In this document: positions 36,481 through 45,178 of the stretch, piece by piece | Layout: each line of letters begins with the position of its first letter | Numbering within the stretch: position 1 is the stretch's first letter | Assembly: GCF_009363055.1 (NCBI RefSeq) | Contig: NZ_CP045292.1 | Location: 868,001-932,000 of the forward strand | DNA length: 64,000 nucleotides | Direction of reading: 5' to 3' | From: Flavobacterium haoranii | GTDB taxonomy: Bacteria > Bacteroidota > Bacteroidia > Flavobacteriales > Flavobacteriaceae | Translations under genes and position numbers: made by a program | Notes under the pieces: model-generated | Told to the model about the DNA's origin: nothing | The model's input: only the letters and a program-made list of their open reading frames with translations | Database searches by the model: none

Positions 36481-37866
36481 CTATTTTACTTTAACAATTT
36501 GCGCCATTAATTCGGCTTCTGAAACTAATTTTCCATTAGCGTATGCATATGCTTGCATATGACAAATTCCTCTTCTAATAGGAGAAATTAAATCACATTT
36601 GAAAAATAATGTATCGCCTGGTAACACTTTATTTTTGAACTTAACATTATCAATTTTCATGAAATAAGTCAAGTAATTTTCAGGATCTGGAACCGTACTT
36701 AAAATTAAAATACCACCTGTTTGAGCCATAGCTTCAATTTGTAAAACTCCAGGCATTACAGGTGCACCAGGAAAATGTCCTACGAAGAAATCTTCGTTCA
36801 TAGTAACATTCTTTAATCCTACCACATGAGTATCTGAAAGTTCTAAAATTTTATCTACTAACAAGAATGGTGGTCTGTGAGGTAATAAATTCATGATGCC
36901 ATGAATATCTAAAACAGGATCTTGATTAATATCGTAAGTAGGTACATTATTGCGTTCTTCAAGCTTAATAATTTTTGACATTTTTTTAGCAAACTGAGTA
37001 TTAACAAAATGTCCAGGTTTATTAGCAATAATTTTTCCTTGAATTCTTGTACCAATTAATGATAAATCGCCAATTACATCTAATAATTTATGACGCGCCG
37101 CTTCATTAGGATAATGTAACGTTAAGTTATCTAAAATTCCATTTGGTTTAACAGAAATAGAATCTTTGTTAAATGCTTTTTTAAGATTTTCCATAGTCTC
37201 TGGAGAAATCTCTTTGTCTACATATACGATTGCATTATTTAAATCGCCACCTTTAATTAAACCATGATTTAATAAAGCCTCTAATTCATGTAAAAAGCTA
37301 AAAGTTCTACAACTAGAAATCTCTGATTTAAATTCAGAAACATTTTTCATTGTTGCATTTTGAGTTCCAAGAACTTTAGTTCCGAAATCTACCATTGCAG
37401 TAATAGAATACTCATCACTTGGAATTACTGTAATTTCACTACCAGTTGATTCATCTGTATAAGTAATAACTTCCTTTACTACGTAAACTTTTCTATCTGC
37501 ATCTTGTTCAACAATTCCAACTTTTTCGATTGCTTCCACAAAATATTTAGAAGAACCATCCATAATTGGTAATTCAGAAGCATCTAATTCAATAATTACA
37601 TTATCTAAATCACACCCAACTAACGCCGCTAAAACGTGCTCAGGTGTTTGAATCATTACGCCTCTTTTTTCAAGATTTGTTCCGCGTTGTGTATTTACCA
37701 CATAGTTAGCATCTGCTTCAATAATAGGTTGCCCTTCTAAATCTACTCTTATAAAGGTAAATCCATTATTGATTGGAGCTGGTTTAAAAGTCATAGTAAC
37801 TTCTTGACCTGTATGAAGACCAACACCTTTTAATGAAATTTCACTTGCGATTGTAGTTTGTTTCAC
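36481..37866 (-). CDS. lpxC-fabZ: Bifunctional UDP-3-O-acyl-GlcNAc deacetylase / 3-hydroxyacyl-ACP dehydratase
   Basis: 461 residues, the fused enzyme typical of Bacteroidota. LpxC part about 1-305: LKGVGLHTGQEVTM, TPEHVLAALVG with a zinc ligand, and HKLLDVIGDLSL with the second His and Asp ligand. FabZ part about 320-461: IMNLLPHRPPFLLVDKI and the catalytic GHFPGAPVMPGVLQIEAMAQ. The first half deacetylates UDP-3-O-acyl-GlcNAc in the committed step of lipid A synthesis; the second dehydrates 3-hydroxyacyl-ACP. Both compete for the same 3-hydroxyacyl-ACP pool, so fusion fixes their ratio. Starts 13 bp after lpxD. Confidence 0.96.
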   Translation of the reverse strand: MKQTTIASEISLKGVGLHTGQEVTMTFKPAPINNGFTFIRVDLEGQPIIEADANYVVNTQRGTNLEKRGVMIQTPEHVLAALVGCDLDNVIIELDASELPIMDGSSKYFVEAIEKVGIVEQDADRKVYVVKEVITYTDESTGSEITVIPSDEYSITAMVDFGTKVLGTQNATMKNVSEFKSEISSCRTFSFLHELEALLNHGLIKGGDLNNAIVYVDKEISPETMENLKKAFNKDSISVKPNGILDNLTLHYPNEAARHKLLDVIGDLSLIGTRIQGKIIANKPGHFVNTQFAKKMSKIIKLEERNNVPTYDINQDPVLDIHGIMNLLPHRPPFLLVDKILELSDTHVVGLKNVTMNEDFFVGHFPGAPVMPGVLQIEAMAQTGGILILSTVPDPENYLTYFMKIDNVKFKNKVLPGDTLFFKCDLISPIRRGICHMQAYAYANGKLVSEAELMAQIVKVK

Positions 37867-37879
37867 AGTTTTTGATTTT

Positions 37880-38890
37880 TTATTTTTTAAGTTTGTTTAG
37901 TTCGTCAACAATTTTTGGTAAATTTTTGAAATGCACAAATGATTTTGCAAAATCACCATAATTGAAAGCTGGACTTCCTTGCACTACTTCACCATCTTTT
38001 AAACTCTTACCAATACCAGATTGTGCCTGAATTCTAACTCCGTCACCAATTGTAATATGTCCTACAATTCCAACTTGTCCGCCAATCATACAGTTTTTAC
38101 CAATTTTTGTAGAACCAGCAACTCCTGTTTGAGAAGCAATAACTGTATTTTCACCAATTTCAACATTGTGTGCAATTTGAATTTGGTTGTCTAATTTTAC
38201 TCCTTTTCTAATAATTGTAGAACCAAGTGTTGCTCTATCTACAGTAGTACAAGCTCCAATTTCTACATTATCTTCAATAATTACATTTCCAATTTGAGGA
38301 ACTTTAGCATAAGTACCATCTTCTTGTGGAGCAAATCCAAATCCGTCAGAACCAACAATAGTTCCGGAATGTATCGTACAATTTTTTCCAATTACAGTTT
38401 CAGAATAAACTCTTGCTCCTGCAAAAAGAATAGAATTATCTCCAATTACTACATTGTCTCCAATAAAACTATTTGGATAAATCTTTACATTATTTCCTAT
38501 TACTACATTTTTACCTATGTAACAAAAACTACCAAGATACAATCCTTCTCCATAAGTAACACCTTCAGAAATAACTGATGGTTGCTCAATTCCCGATTTC
38601 ATTAATTTAACTTGATTGTAATACTCTAACAATTTAGAAAACGCAGATTTTGCATCTTCTACTTTAATTAAAGTAGTAGTTATTTCTTGTTCGGGTTCAA
38701 AAGATTTATTTACAATAGTAATTGTCGCTTCCGTAGTATATATATAGTTAGCATATTTAGGATTAGCTAAAAAAGTTAAAGAACCTTCCGTTCCTTCTTC
38801 AATTTTGGCTAATTTATTTACTTCGGCTTCTGGATTACCAACTACATCTCCTTCTAATATGCCTGCAATTTGAGCTGCTGAAAATTTCAT
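37880..38890 (-). CDS. lpxD: UDP-3-O-(3-hydroxyacyl)glucosamine N-acyltransferase
   Basis: 336 residues. N-terminal uridine-binding domain ([25 protein letters not shown]), hexapeptide-repeat helix from about 100, catalytic His in [23 protein letters not shown] near 235, and a C-terminal helix [19 protein letters not shown]. It adds the second acyl chain to the lipid A precursor. First of the lpxD-lpxC/fabZ-lpxA set, 67 bp downstream of the HD-domain gene. Confidence 0.95.
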   Translation of the reverse strand: MKFSAAQIAGILEGDVVGNPEAEVNKLAKIEEGTEGSLTFLANPKYANYIYTTEATITIVNKSFEPEQEITTTLIKVEDAKSAFSKLLEYYNQVKLMKSGIEQPSVISEGVTYGEGLYLGSFCYIGKNVVIGNNVKIYPNSFIGDNVVIGDNSILFAGARVYSETVIGKNCTIHSGTIVGSDGFGFAPQEDGTYAKVPQIGNVIIEDNVEIGACTTVDRATLGSTIIRKGVKLDNQIQIAHNVEIGENTVIASQTGVAGSTKIGKNCMIGGQVGIVGHITIGDGVRIQAQSGIGKSLKDGEVVQGSPAFNYGDFAKSFVHFKNLPKIVDELNKLKK

Positions 38891-38957
38891 TCAAAAAAAT
38901 TAAATTCTTATTTGTTGTTAAATCAACTTGACAAAAGTATAAAATTATATTAATATG

Positions 38958-40193
38958 TTAAGATTCCAAAATTTGTTTTGGAAAACATACAAAATATTTT
39001 GTTACGGGTTTAGATAACGCTTTTAAATGCAATTGATCTGAAGCTTCCACAACATCTTCAATGGTTTTGTCTTTCTTTAAAATTCTAATTGGTTCACCTT
39101 CTTTATTATAGGCTTGATTTTTTAAATTTCCTTTGAAAACAAAATATTCGCTTTCCTTTTCGGTAAGGTTATTTAAAGTCATTAATTTATTTCTATAATT
39201 TGTGATAAGTTCTTTATTCGGTTTATCATCAAACATATTAATTTTCAGTAAATCGCGATTAATTATCATTGTACACAATTTACTTAATACTTTATCTTGA
39301 TGAAATTGCCACGATTTTATAGCACTTAAAACATCATAATCGTCTAAATAACTAAACTTTTGAAGTATTTGTTCGTCAAACTCTGTAAGTGTTACTTTAT
39401 TTTCTAAAAAATATTTGAATGGTACGCTTGCTTCAACTGAAACTCCTTTGTGAACAAGTTCTTTTGCTCTTTTTAAAATCTTCGTTAAAATAAGTTCCGC
39501 TACAACAGATGTTTTATGAAGATAAGCTTGCCAATACATTAATCTTCTAGCTACTAAAAACTTTTCAACTGAATAAATTCCTTTTTCTTCAATAACTAAA
39601 ACATCATCTTCAACATTCATCATTTGAATTAAACGTTCACTATTTATATTACCTTCAGCAACACCACTATAAAAACTATCACGCTTTAAATAATCCATTC
39701 GATCCATATCTAGCTGACTAGAAATCAATTGCAGCATAAATTTTCTATGATATTCGCCTTTAAAAACTTTAATAGCTAAAGATAATTTACCGTCGAACTC
39801 CTTATTCAATTGTTCCATAAATAGCAACGAAAGCTCTTCATGATGTATTTCCTCTACAATACTATGTTCCATTGCATGGCTAAAAGGACCATGACCAATA
39901 TCGTGCAATAAAATAGCGATGTAAAGTGCATTTTCTTCTTCATTAGAAATTTCAACACCTTTAAAGCGTAAAGTTTGAACCGCTTTTTGCATAATATGCA
40001 TACAACCTAAAGCATGATGAAATCTTGTATGATGTGCTCCTGGATAAACCAAATATGACATTCCCATTTGAGAAATTCTTCTTAACCTTTGAAAATAAGG
40101 ATGTTGAATTAAATCGTAAATAAAGGAATTTGGAATAGTAATAAATCCGTAAATAGGATCATTAAATATTTTGAGTTTATTAGTTTGGCTCAC
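38958..40193 (-). CDS. HD-domain phosphohydrolase (dNTPase-like)
   Basis: 411 residues. Metal-binding residues H...HD...D are seen: FQRLRRISQMG near 36, the His of HHTRFHHALG near 54-62, and AILLHDIGHGPFSHAMEH near 92-109, with DMDRMDYLKRDSFYSG near 166. The pattern is that of YdhF/SAMHD1-like deoxynucleotide triphosphohydrolases. The nucleotide specificity is not evident. It is divergent from porX, with 181 bp between them. Confidence 0.87.
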   Translation of the reverse strand: MSQTNKLKIFNDPIYGFITIPNSFIYDLIQHPYFQRLRRISQMGMSYLVYPGAHHTRFHHALGCMHIMQKAVQTLRFKGVEISNEEENALYIAILLHDIGHGPFSHAMEHSIVEEIHHEELSLLFMEQLNKEFDGKLSLAIKVFKGEYHRKFMLQLISSQLDMDRMDYLKRDSFYSGVAEGNINSERLIQMMNVEDDVLVIEEKGIYSVEKFLVARRLMYWQAYLHKTSVVAELILTKILKRAKELVHKGVSVEASVPFKYFLENKVTLTEFDEQILQKFSYLDDYDVLSAIKSWQFHQDKVLSKLCTMIINRDLLKINMFDDKPNKELITNYRNKLMTLNNLTEKESEYFVFKGNLKNQAYNKEGEPIRILKKDKTIEDVVEASDQLHLKALSKPVTKYFVCFPKQILES

Positions 40194-40247
40194 AAGTTCT
40201 ATTTTAGAAATACAAAAATAATTAATTATTACTATCTTAACAAAAAA

Positions 40248-40275
40248 GGAAACTTTTTTTAATTAAAACGTTTCC
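40248..40275 (-). other. Hairpin with T-tract in the divergent HD/porX intergenic region
   Basis: On the minus strand GGAAAC...GTTTCC with an inner TTTTAATTAAAA palindrome is followed by six T. It looks like a terminator on the minus strand, yet no minus-strand gene lies upstream of it. It could be a leader attenuator for the HD gene or a stray structure. Confidence 0.35.
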
Positions 40276-40374
40276 TAAAAAATCAATTAAAATTATATAA
40301 AACTTTATACTAATTTTAAAACAAACATCGTTGTATAAATAGTAAATTGCGCTATTAAAAACTTAGAAGATACT

Positions 40375-41928
40375 ATGACTCCAATAAAAATACTTTGGGT
40401 AGATGATGAGATTGATTTATTAAAACCTCACATTCTATTTTTAGAAAAGAAAAATTACGACCTAACCACTTGTAATAACGGACAAGATGCGATAGAGTTA
40501 TTTGAAGAAAATAATTTTGATATTGTATTCTTAGACGAAAATATGCCAGGTTTAAGCGGATTAGAAACATTAGCTGAGTTAAAAGAAAAAAAATCTTCAG
40601 TTCCTGTAATTATGATTACAAAAAGTGAAGAAGAATATATCATGGAAGAAGCTATTGGTTCTAAAATTGCCGATTATTTAATTAAACCAGTAAATCCAAA
40701 TCAAATCTTGTTAAGTTTAAAGAAAAACTTAGATCATTCGCGTTTAGTTTCTGAAAAAACAACACTAGATTACCAAAAAGAATTTAGAAAAATTGCAATG
40801 GAACTTGCGATGGTAAATTCTTACGAAGATTGGGTTGAATTATATAAAAAGTTAATCTACTGGGAAATTGAACTTGAAAATATTGAAGATCAAGGAATGG
40901 TTGAGATTTTAGAAAGTCAAAAAACGGAAGCTAATGTTCAATTTGGTAAATTCATTGAGAAAAATTATGAAGATTGGATACAAGACGAAGACGATGCTCC
41001 TGTTTTATCTCATCAATTATTTGGCAAACTTGTAGCACCCGAAATTCGTAAAAAAGACAAACCAATTCTTTTTGTTGTAATTGATAATTTACGCTACGAT
41101 CAATGGAAAGCTTTCGAAAATATTGTTGGAAACCATTATAAGTTAGAGAAAGAAGTAAGCTACTACTCTATTTTACCTACAGCAACACAATATGCTAGAA
41201 ATGCCATATTCTCGGGATTACTTCCTTTAGAAATGGAAAAAAAATATCCTCAATATTGGAAAAACGATACTGATGAAGGCGGAAAAAACTTATTTGAAGG
41301 CGAATTTTTAACCGAGCAATTAAAACGTTTAGGTTTAAACATTAAACAAGAATATTACAAAATTACCAATAATAGAGATGGTAGAAAACTTGTAGAAAAC
41401 TTTAAATCATTAAAAAATAACGATTTAACTACAGTAGTTTATAACTTCGTAGACATGCTTTCACATGCTAAAACTGAAATGGATGTTGTAAAAGAATTAG
41501 CTTCAAATGATAAAGCTTATCGTTCATTAACATTAAGTTGGTTTAAAAATTCTCCATTATTAGAGTTAATACAATTAGCCCAACAAAATGGTTTTAAACT
41601 AATCTTAACAACAGATCACGGAACCATCAATTGTAAAAATCCAAGTAAAGTAATAGGCGACAAAAACACTTCCTTAAATCTTCGTTATAAAACAGGTAGA
41701 AGTTTAACTTATGAAGATAAAGATGTTTATGCAGTAAAAGATCCTAAAAAAGTTGGTTTACCAGCTATAAATATGAGTAGTTCTTTTATTTTTGCTAAAA
41801 ATGATTTGTTTTTAGCTTATGTAAATAATTATAATCATTATGTAAGTTATTACCGAAACACCTATCAACACGGTGGAATTTCATTAGAAGAAATGATTAT
41901 TCCTTGTTTGATTTTTGAACCAAAATAG
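40375..41928 (+). CDS. porX: PorX, T9SS response regulator with PglZ domain
   Basis: 517 residues. Receiver domain at 1-120 with the acid pair VDDE at 9-12, phosphoacceptor Asp54 in VFLDENMPG, and Lys in ITKSEE. A helical linker follows, then a PglZ domain of the alkaline phosphatase superfamily from about 215 (LFVVIDNLRYDQW; LTTDHGTINC near 417). This combination is PorX, which with a kinase (PorY) and sigma factor controls the type IX secretion system and gliding in Bacteroidota and has phosphodiesterase activity in its PglZ part. It is followed after 8 bp by tsaE on the same strand. Confidence 0.94.
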   Translation: MTPIKILWVDDEIDLLKPHILFLEKKNYDLTTCNNGQDAIELFEENNFDIVFLDENMPGLSGLETLAELKEKKSSVPVIMITKSEEEYIMEEAIGSKIADYLIKPVNPNQILLSLKKNLDHSRLVSEKTTLDYQKEFRKIAMELAMVNSYEDWVELYKKLIYWEIELENIEDQGMVEILESQKTEANVQFGKFIEKNYEDWIQDEDDAPVLSHQLFGKLVAPEIRKKDKPILFVVIDNLRYDQWKAFENIVGNHYKLEKEVSYYSILPTATQYARNAIFSGLLPLEMEKKYPQYWKNDTDEGGKNLFEGEFLTEQLKRLGLNIKQEYYKITNNRDGRKLVENFKSLKNNDLTTVVYNFVDMLSHAKTEMDVVKELASNDKAYRSLTLSWFKNSPLLELIQLAQQNGFKLILTTDHGTINCKNPSKVIGDKNTSLNLRYKTGRSLTYEDKDVYAVKDPKKVGLPAINMSSSFIFAKNDLFLAYVNNYNHYVSYYRNTYQHGGISLEEMIIPCLIFEPK

Positions 41929-41936
41929 TTTAAAGA

Positions 41937-42350
41937 ATGACTAAAATTTATTCGTTAGAAGAAATAGATATTGTTGCCCAAGAAATTTTAAATATTTCTG
42001 AATTAAAAAAGGTTATAACCTTTAATGCCGAAATGGGTGCTGGAAAAACAACTTTAATCAAAGCACTTGTAAAACATTTAGGAGTAAAAGATAATTCTAG
42101 TAGTCCAACATTTTCATTGGTAAATGAATATGAAACTGAAAATGGTGAAGTTATTTATCATTTCGATTTATATCGTTTAAACTCTGAAATTGAAGCTTAT
42201 GACATGGGAATAGATGAATATTTTTACTCGGGAAATTGGTGTTTTATTGAATGGCCCAATAAAACGCCAAATCTTATTCCTATTGACCATGCTTCTATTT
42301 CAATAAAAGTTTTGGAGAACGGAAAAAGAGAATTGACCATTAACAATTGA
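41937..42350 (+). CDS. tsaE: tRNA t6A synthesis ATPase TsaE
   Basis: 137 residues. Walker A FNAEMGAGKTTLIKAL near 29-44, switch TFSLVNEYETENG near 60, and IYHFDLYRL and FIEWPNK typical of TsaE. It helps TsaB/TsaD complete threonylcarbamoyladenosine at A37 of tRNAs that read ANN codons. The gene follows porX by 8 bp and is probably co-transcribed, an arrangement conserved in flavobacteria. Confidence 0.94.
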   Translation: MTKIYSLEEIDIVAQEILNISELKKVITFNAEMGAGKTTLIKALVKHLGVKDNSSSPTFSLVNEYETENGEVIYHFDLYRLNSEIEAYDMGIDEYFYSGNWCFIEWPNKTPNLIPIDHASISIKVLENGKRELTINN

Positions 42351-42471
42351 TAATGAACAATTGATAGTTGATAATTTTACATTCGTAATTCGTAATTTAT
42401 AATTCTGTGATTTTCTATTTACTATTCTAAAAAAAATAGCTAAATTGGCACAACTTAACTAAAACCTAACC

Positions 42472-43668
42472 ATGGCTATATATAGTCCTTTTTCCACGTC
42501 GCAATTAATGCCACAAGAAGAAAAACTTGAAGTGGCACGACATAAAAGTGAATTATTTATTGGAGTACCGCAAGAAGTTGCTTATCAAGAACGTAGAATA
42601 TGTTTAACTCCAGATGCCGTGGCTTCATTAACATCTCATGGTCATAGAGTTTTAATTGAAGCTGGTGCAGGCGAAAGTGCAAGTTTTTCGGATAAAGAAT
42701 ACAGCGATGCTGGTGCCGAAATTACAAACGACACCAAAAAAGTCTTTAGTTGTCCAATAATTTTAAAAGTAGAACCACCTACTCTTTCTGAAATTGAAAT
42801 GATGAATCCCAAAACAATTATTATTTCAGCTATCCAATTAAAAACTCAGAAAAAAGAATATTTTGAAGCTTTATCAAAAAAGAAAATCACAGCTTTAGCA
42901 TTCGAATTTTTAAAAGACGAAGACGGTTCTTATCCAGCCGTAAAATCATTATCTGAAATTGCTGGAATTGCTTCAATACACATAGCTGCTGAACTCATGA
43001 TAAACCAAAATATTGGAAAAGGATTGTTATTTGGAAATATAACTGGAGTTCGACCTACAGAAGTGGTTATTTTAGGAGCTGGAACCGTAGCAGAATATGC
43101 AGCTAGAACTGCTCTAGGTTTAGGGGCTAGTGTAAAAGTTTTTGACAACTCAATTACTCGATTAAGAAGGCTTCAAAATTTATTACAACATCGAATTTTT
43201 ACTTCTACTATTCAAGATAAAATATTACTAAAATCTTTAATGCGTTGTGATGTTGCTATTGGTGCAACTAGAGGAAAAAACAGAGCGCCAGTTTTAGTAA
43301 CAGAAACTATGGTTGAACAAATGAAAAAAGGAGCCGTTATAGTAGATGTTAGTATCGATACAGGTGGTTGTTTCGAAACTTCTGAAATTACAACACATGA
43401 ACGACCTACTTTTATAAAAAATAATGTGATACATTATTGTGTTCCTAATATTCCTTCACGATATTCTAAAACCGCATCAATGTCTATTAGTAATATCATT
43501 ACACCACTTTTACTTCATGTTGCAGATGATGGCGGACTCGAAAGTGCTATTAGATGTAACAGAGGTTTAAAAAATGGAATTTACAGTTATCATGGTCTAT
43601 TAACAAATAAAGCTATTGCCGATTGGTTTAATTTAGAATATCGAGATATTAATTTAATAGTATTTTAG
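42472..43668 (+). CDS. ald: Alanine dehydrogenase
   Basis: 398 residues, AlaDH/PNT family. After a short N-terminal extension of about 28 residues, FIGVPQEVAYQERRICLTPDAV holds the substrate-binding Arg and Lys region, KTIIISAIQL is part of the catalytic domain, and VVILGAGTVAEYAARTALGLGASVKVFD is the NAD-binding Rossmann fold. It interconverts L-alanine and pyruvate plus ammonia. The extended N-terminus is the form common in Bacteroidota. 121 bp of AT-rich sequence precedes it, with no clear promoter. Confidence 0.92.
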   Translation: MAIYSPFSTSQLMPQEEKLEVARHKSELFIGVPQEVAYQERRICLTPDAVASLTSHGHRVLIEAGAGESASFSDKEYSDAGAEITNDTKKVFSCPIILKVEPPTLSEIEMMNPKTIIISAIQLKTQKKEYFEALSKKKITALAFEFLKDEDGSYPAVKSLSEIAGIASIHIAAELMINQNIGKGLLFGNITGVRPTEVVILGAGTVAEYAARTALGLGASVKVFDNSITRLRRLQNLLQHRIFTSTIQDKILLKSLMRCDVAIGATRGKNRAPVLVTETMVEQMKKGAVIVDVSIDTGGCFETSEITTHERPTFIKNNVIHYCVPNIPSRYSKTASMSISNIITPLLLHVADDGGLESAIRCNRGLKNGIYSYHGLLTNKAIADWFNLEYRDINLIVF

Positions 43669-43669
43669 A

Positions 43670-43770
43670 GCATTCCCTCATTACATTCGGTCGCGTTATT
43701 CGTTTTATCTTTTTTGTTTATTTGAGTAAAGTCGAAAACAAAAAAGGATATCACTTCTACCGCTAATGCG
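43670..43770. repeat. Dispersed intergenic repeat, copy A
   Basis: An inverted repeat with arms around CTTTTTTG and CAAAAAAG and a core TTTGAGTAAAGTCGAAAA lies between ald and the DUF4258 gene. Layout and parts of the sequence match the element at 50361-50447, with more divergence. Confidence 0.6.
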
Positions 43771-43792
43771 AAATTAAGTTTTACCTTTGCAA

Positions 43793-43800
43793 AAAAATAA
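43793..43800 (+). promoter_or_regulatory. Possible -7 element of the DUF4258 gene
   Basis: TACCTTTG matches TAnnTTTG only 3 bp before the ATG at 43804, so the mRNA would be almost leaderless. No -33 TTG seen. Confidence 0.3.
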
Positions 43801-43803
43801 AAA

Positions 43804-44190
43804 ATGAAATTCAAATTTAGATTTGCATATTATTTATTCGGATTATTATTAGGTGTTTTCTTTGTTATTTGGTTTTTAGGAGCAAAAGCAGAATCTAAAG
43901 GAGTTGCTTTTTGTTATTTGCCAAATTGTAGAGTTTTACAAGATTTAAGAAAAAAACCTATGGATGTTACGCCAGAAGCTCAAAATATTTTAGACGAATC
44001 TTGGGTCAATTTAAACGATATTAAAAACACTTTACAATATGGCGATGTAGATTTTTCAAAAAGTAACAAAGCTTTTAAAAAAGGAAAAGTGTACGTAATT
44101 GAAGGCAAAACAATTCATAATGAAGAAATTACCATAACTATGGTAAACTACACTGATAAAGTTGTTTTGGAAAACATTGAAAAAAAATAA
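43804..44190 (+). CDS. DUF4258 domain-containing membrane-anchored protein
   Basis: 128 residues. One N-terminal transmembrane helix (about 7-27, FAYYLFGLLLGVFFVIWFLGA), a small Cys-containing segment (FCYLPNCRVLQDLR), then a DUF4258-like domain LNDIKNTLQYGDVDFSKSNKAFKKGKVYVIEG with strands ending VNYTDKVVLENIE. The domain is RNase-barrel-like and of unknown role. The gene stands between ald and the tRNA-Val promoter, in the same direction. Confidence 0.8.
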   Translation: MKFKFRFAYYLFGLLLGVFFVIWFLGAKAESKGVAFCYLPNCRVLQDLRKKPMDVTPEAQNILDESWVNLNDIKNTLQYGDVDFSKSNKAFKKGKVYVIEGKTIHNEEITITMVNYTDKVVLENIEKK

Positions 44191-44208
44191 AATTTCTTTC
44201 CAAAACAC

Positions 44209-44238
44209 TTGCAAATACAAATAATCAGTGTATATTTG
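44209..44238 (+). promoter_or_regulatory. Promoter of tRNA-Val
   Basis: TTG at 44209-44211, 19 bp, then TATATTTG at 44231-44238: an exact fit to the Bacteroidota TTG-N19-TAnnTTTG promoter. The transcript would start near 44245, about 43 nt before the tRNA. Confidence 0.85.
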
Positions 44239-44287
44239 CACTCGCAATACGGAACTACTGATAACAGTAAAGTAAAGCATTTTATTG

Positions 44288-44362
44288 GGGCAATTAGCTC
44301 AGCTGGTTCAGAGCACCTCGTTTACACCGAGGGGGTCAGGGGTTCGAATCCCTTATTGCCCA
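44288..44362 (+). tRNA. tRNA-Val (anticodon TAC)
   Basis: A complete cloverleaf: 5' acceptor GGGCAAT pairs with ATTGCCC, followed by discriminator A. TAGCTC begins the D-arm, the anticodon stem is CCTCG/CGAGG with loop TTTACAC (anticodon TAC, reading GUA), and the T-arm contains GGTTCGAATCC. CCA is not encoded. It is the only intact tRNA in the window, and the tandem GIY-YIG units begin inside it at U8. Confidence 0.93.
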
Positions 44363-44370
44363 CAAAATTT

Positions 44371-44400
44371 AAAAGCAACACATTTGTGTTGCTTTTTTTA
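44371..44400 (+). terminator. Terminator of tRNA-Val / unit 1
   Basis: AAAGCAACAC-ATTT-GTGTTGCTTT followed by T-tract, 8 bp after the tRNA. Confidence 0.88.
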
Positions 44401-44420
44401 TTTACCAAAATAAAATTTAT

Positions 44421-44675
44421 ATGCCATACTTTGTATACATCCTTCATAGTCTTACTAAAGACAAATTCTATATTGGTTATACAGCAAATCTTTCAGAAAG
44501 AATAATTCGTCATAATCAAAAAAGTAAAGGTTTTACTGGCTCAACTAATGATTGGAAATTGGTTTATAAAGAAGAGTTTACTTCAAAAAGTGAAGCTATT
44601 TTAAGAGAAAAACAAATCAAAAATTGGAAAAGTAAATCTAAAATTCAAGAATTAATTCAACACAATAATATTTAG
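44421..44675 (+). CDS. GIY-YIG nuclease family protein, copy 1
   Basis: 84 residues, a single-domain GIY-YIG (URI/UPF0213) nuclease: FVYIL as the GIY strand, FYIGYT as the YIG strand, Arg in LSERIIRHN, and a helix with the metal-binding Glu in SEAILREKQIKNWKS. The protein ends in NNI, and its TAG stop (44673-44675) is also U8-A9-G10 of the following tRNA remnant. It could cut DNA at a tRNA gene to spread the unit, by analogy with GIY-YIG homing endonucleases; single-domain members of this family are otherwise of unknown role. It starts 20 bp after the tRNA terminator. Confidence 0.88.
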   Translation: MPYFVYILHSLTKDKFYIGYTANLSERIIRHNQKSKGFTGSTNDWKLVYKEEFTSKSEAILREKQIKNWKSKSKIQELIQHNNI

Positions 44676-44739
44676 CTCAGTTGGTTCAGAGCATCCCGAT
44701 TAATCGGGAGGGTCAGGGGTTCGAATCCCTTATTGCCCA
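44673..44739 (+). pseudogene. tRNA remnant 1 (lacks 5' acceptor strand)
   Basis: Matches tRNA-Val from nucleotide 8 to the discriminator (D-arm TAGCTCAGTTGG, T-arm GGTTCGAATCC, 3' ATTGCCCA), but the upstream bases ATAATAT cannot pair with ATTGCCC. The anticodon arm is replaced by the palindrome CCCGATTAATCGGG. Confidence 0.8.
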
Positions 44740-44747
44740 CAACCATT

Positions 44748-44780
44748 AAAAGCAACACAAATAAATGTGTTGCTTTTTTT
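44748..44780 (+). terminator. Terminator of unit 2
   Basis: AAAGCAACACA-AATAAA-TGTGTTGCTTT plus T-tract, the same stem as in unit 1 with a longer loop. Confidence 0.85.
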
Positions 44781-44801
44781 ATTTACCAAAATAAAATTTA
44801 T

Positions 44802-45056
44802 ATGCCATACTTTGTATACATCCTTCATAGTCTTACTAAAGACAAATTCTATATTGGTTATACAGCAAATCTTTCAGAAAGAATAATTCGTCATAATCAA
44901 AAAAGTAAAGGTTTTACTGGCTCAACAAATGATTGGATATTAGTTCACAAAGAAGAGTTTATTTCACAAAGCGAAGCTATTTTAAGAGAAAAACAAATCA
45001 AAAATTGGAAAAGTAAATCTAAAATTCAAGAATTAGTTCAACAAAATAATATTTAG
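44802..45056 (+). CDS. GIY-YIG nuclease family protein, copy 2
   Basis: 84 residues from the ATG of MPYFVYILHS; the frame is open from 44733, but that extension covers the terminator and has no homologue in the other copies. Differs from copy 1 in a handful of residues (DWILVHKEEFISQSE; QELVQQNNI), and all GIY, YIG, Arg and Glu positions are kept. Its stop TAG (45054-45056) overlaps the next tRNA remnant in the same manner. Preservation of the reading frame in all three copies suggests selection or very recent duplication. Confidence 0.87.
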   Translation: MPYFVYILHSLTKDKFYIGYTANLSERIIRHNQKSKGFTGSTNDWILVHKEEFISQSEAILREKQIKNWKSKSKIQELVQQNNI

Positions 45057-45120
45057 CTCAGTTGGTTCAAAGCATCCCGATTAATCGGGAGGGTCAGGGG
45101 TTCGAATCCCTCTTTGCCCA
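45054..45120 (+). pseudogene. tRNA remnant 2
   Basis: Same structure as remnant 1 (no 5' acceptor; CCCGATTAATCGGG in the anticodon arm) with small changes: GGTTCAAAGC, and CTCTTTGCCCA at the 3' end. Confidence 0.78.
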
Positions 45121-45128
45121 CAACCATT

Positions 45129-45158
45129 AAAAGCAACACAAATGTGTTGCTTTTTTTA
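45129..45158 (+). terminator. Terminator of unit 3
   Basis: AAAGCAACACA-AA-TGTGTTGCTTT plus T-tract. Confidence 0.85.
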
Positions 45159-45178
45159 TTTACCAAAATAAAATTTAT

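Noticed and set aside
44209..44505. 98-codon frame across tRNA-Val
   Set aside because: It covers the tRNA promoter, the tRNA and its terminator; it is a chance frame.
44733..44801. Upstream extension of GIY-YIG copy 2
   Set aside because: It covers the terminator and spacer; copies 1 and 3 start at the MPYF codon.
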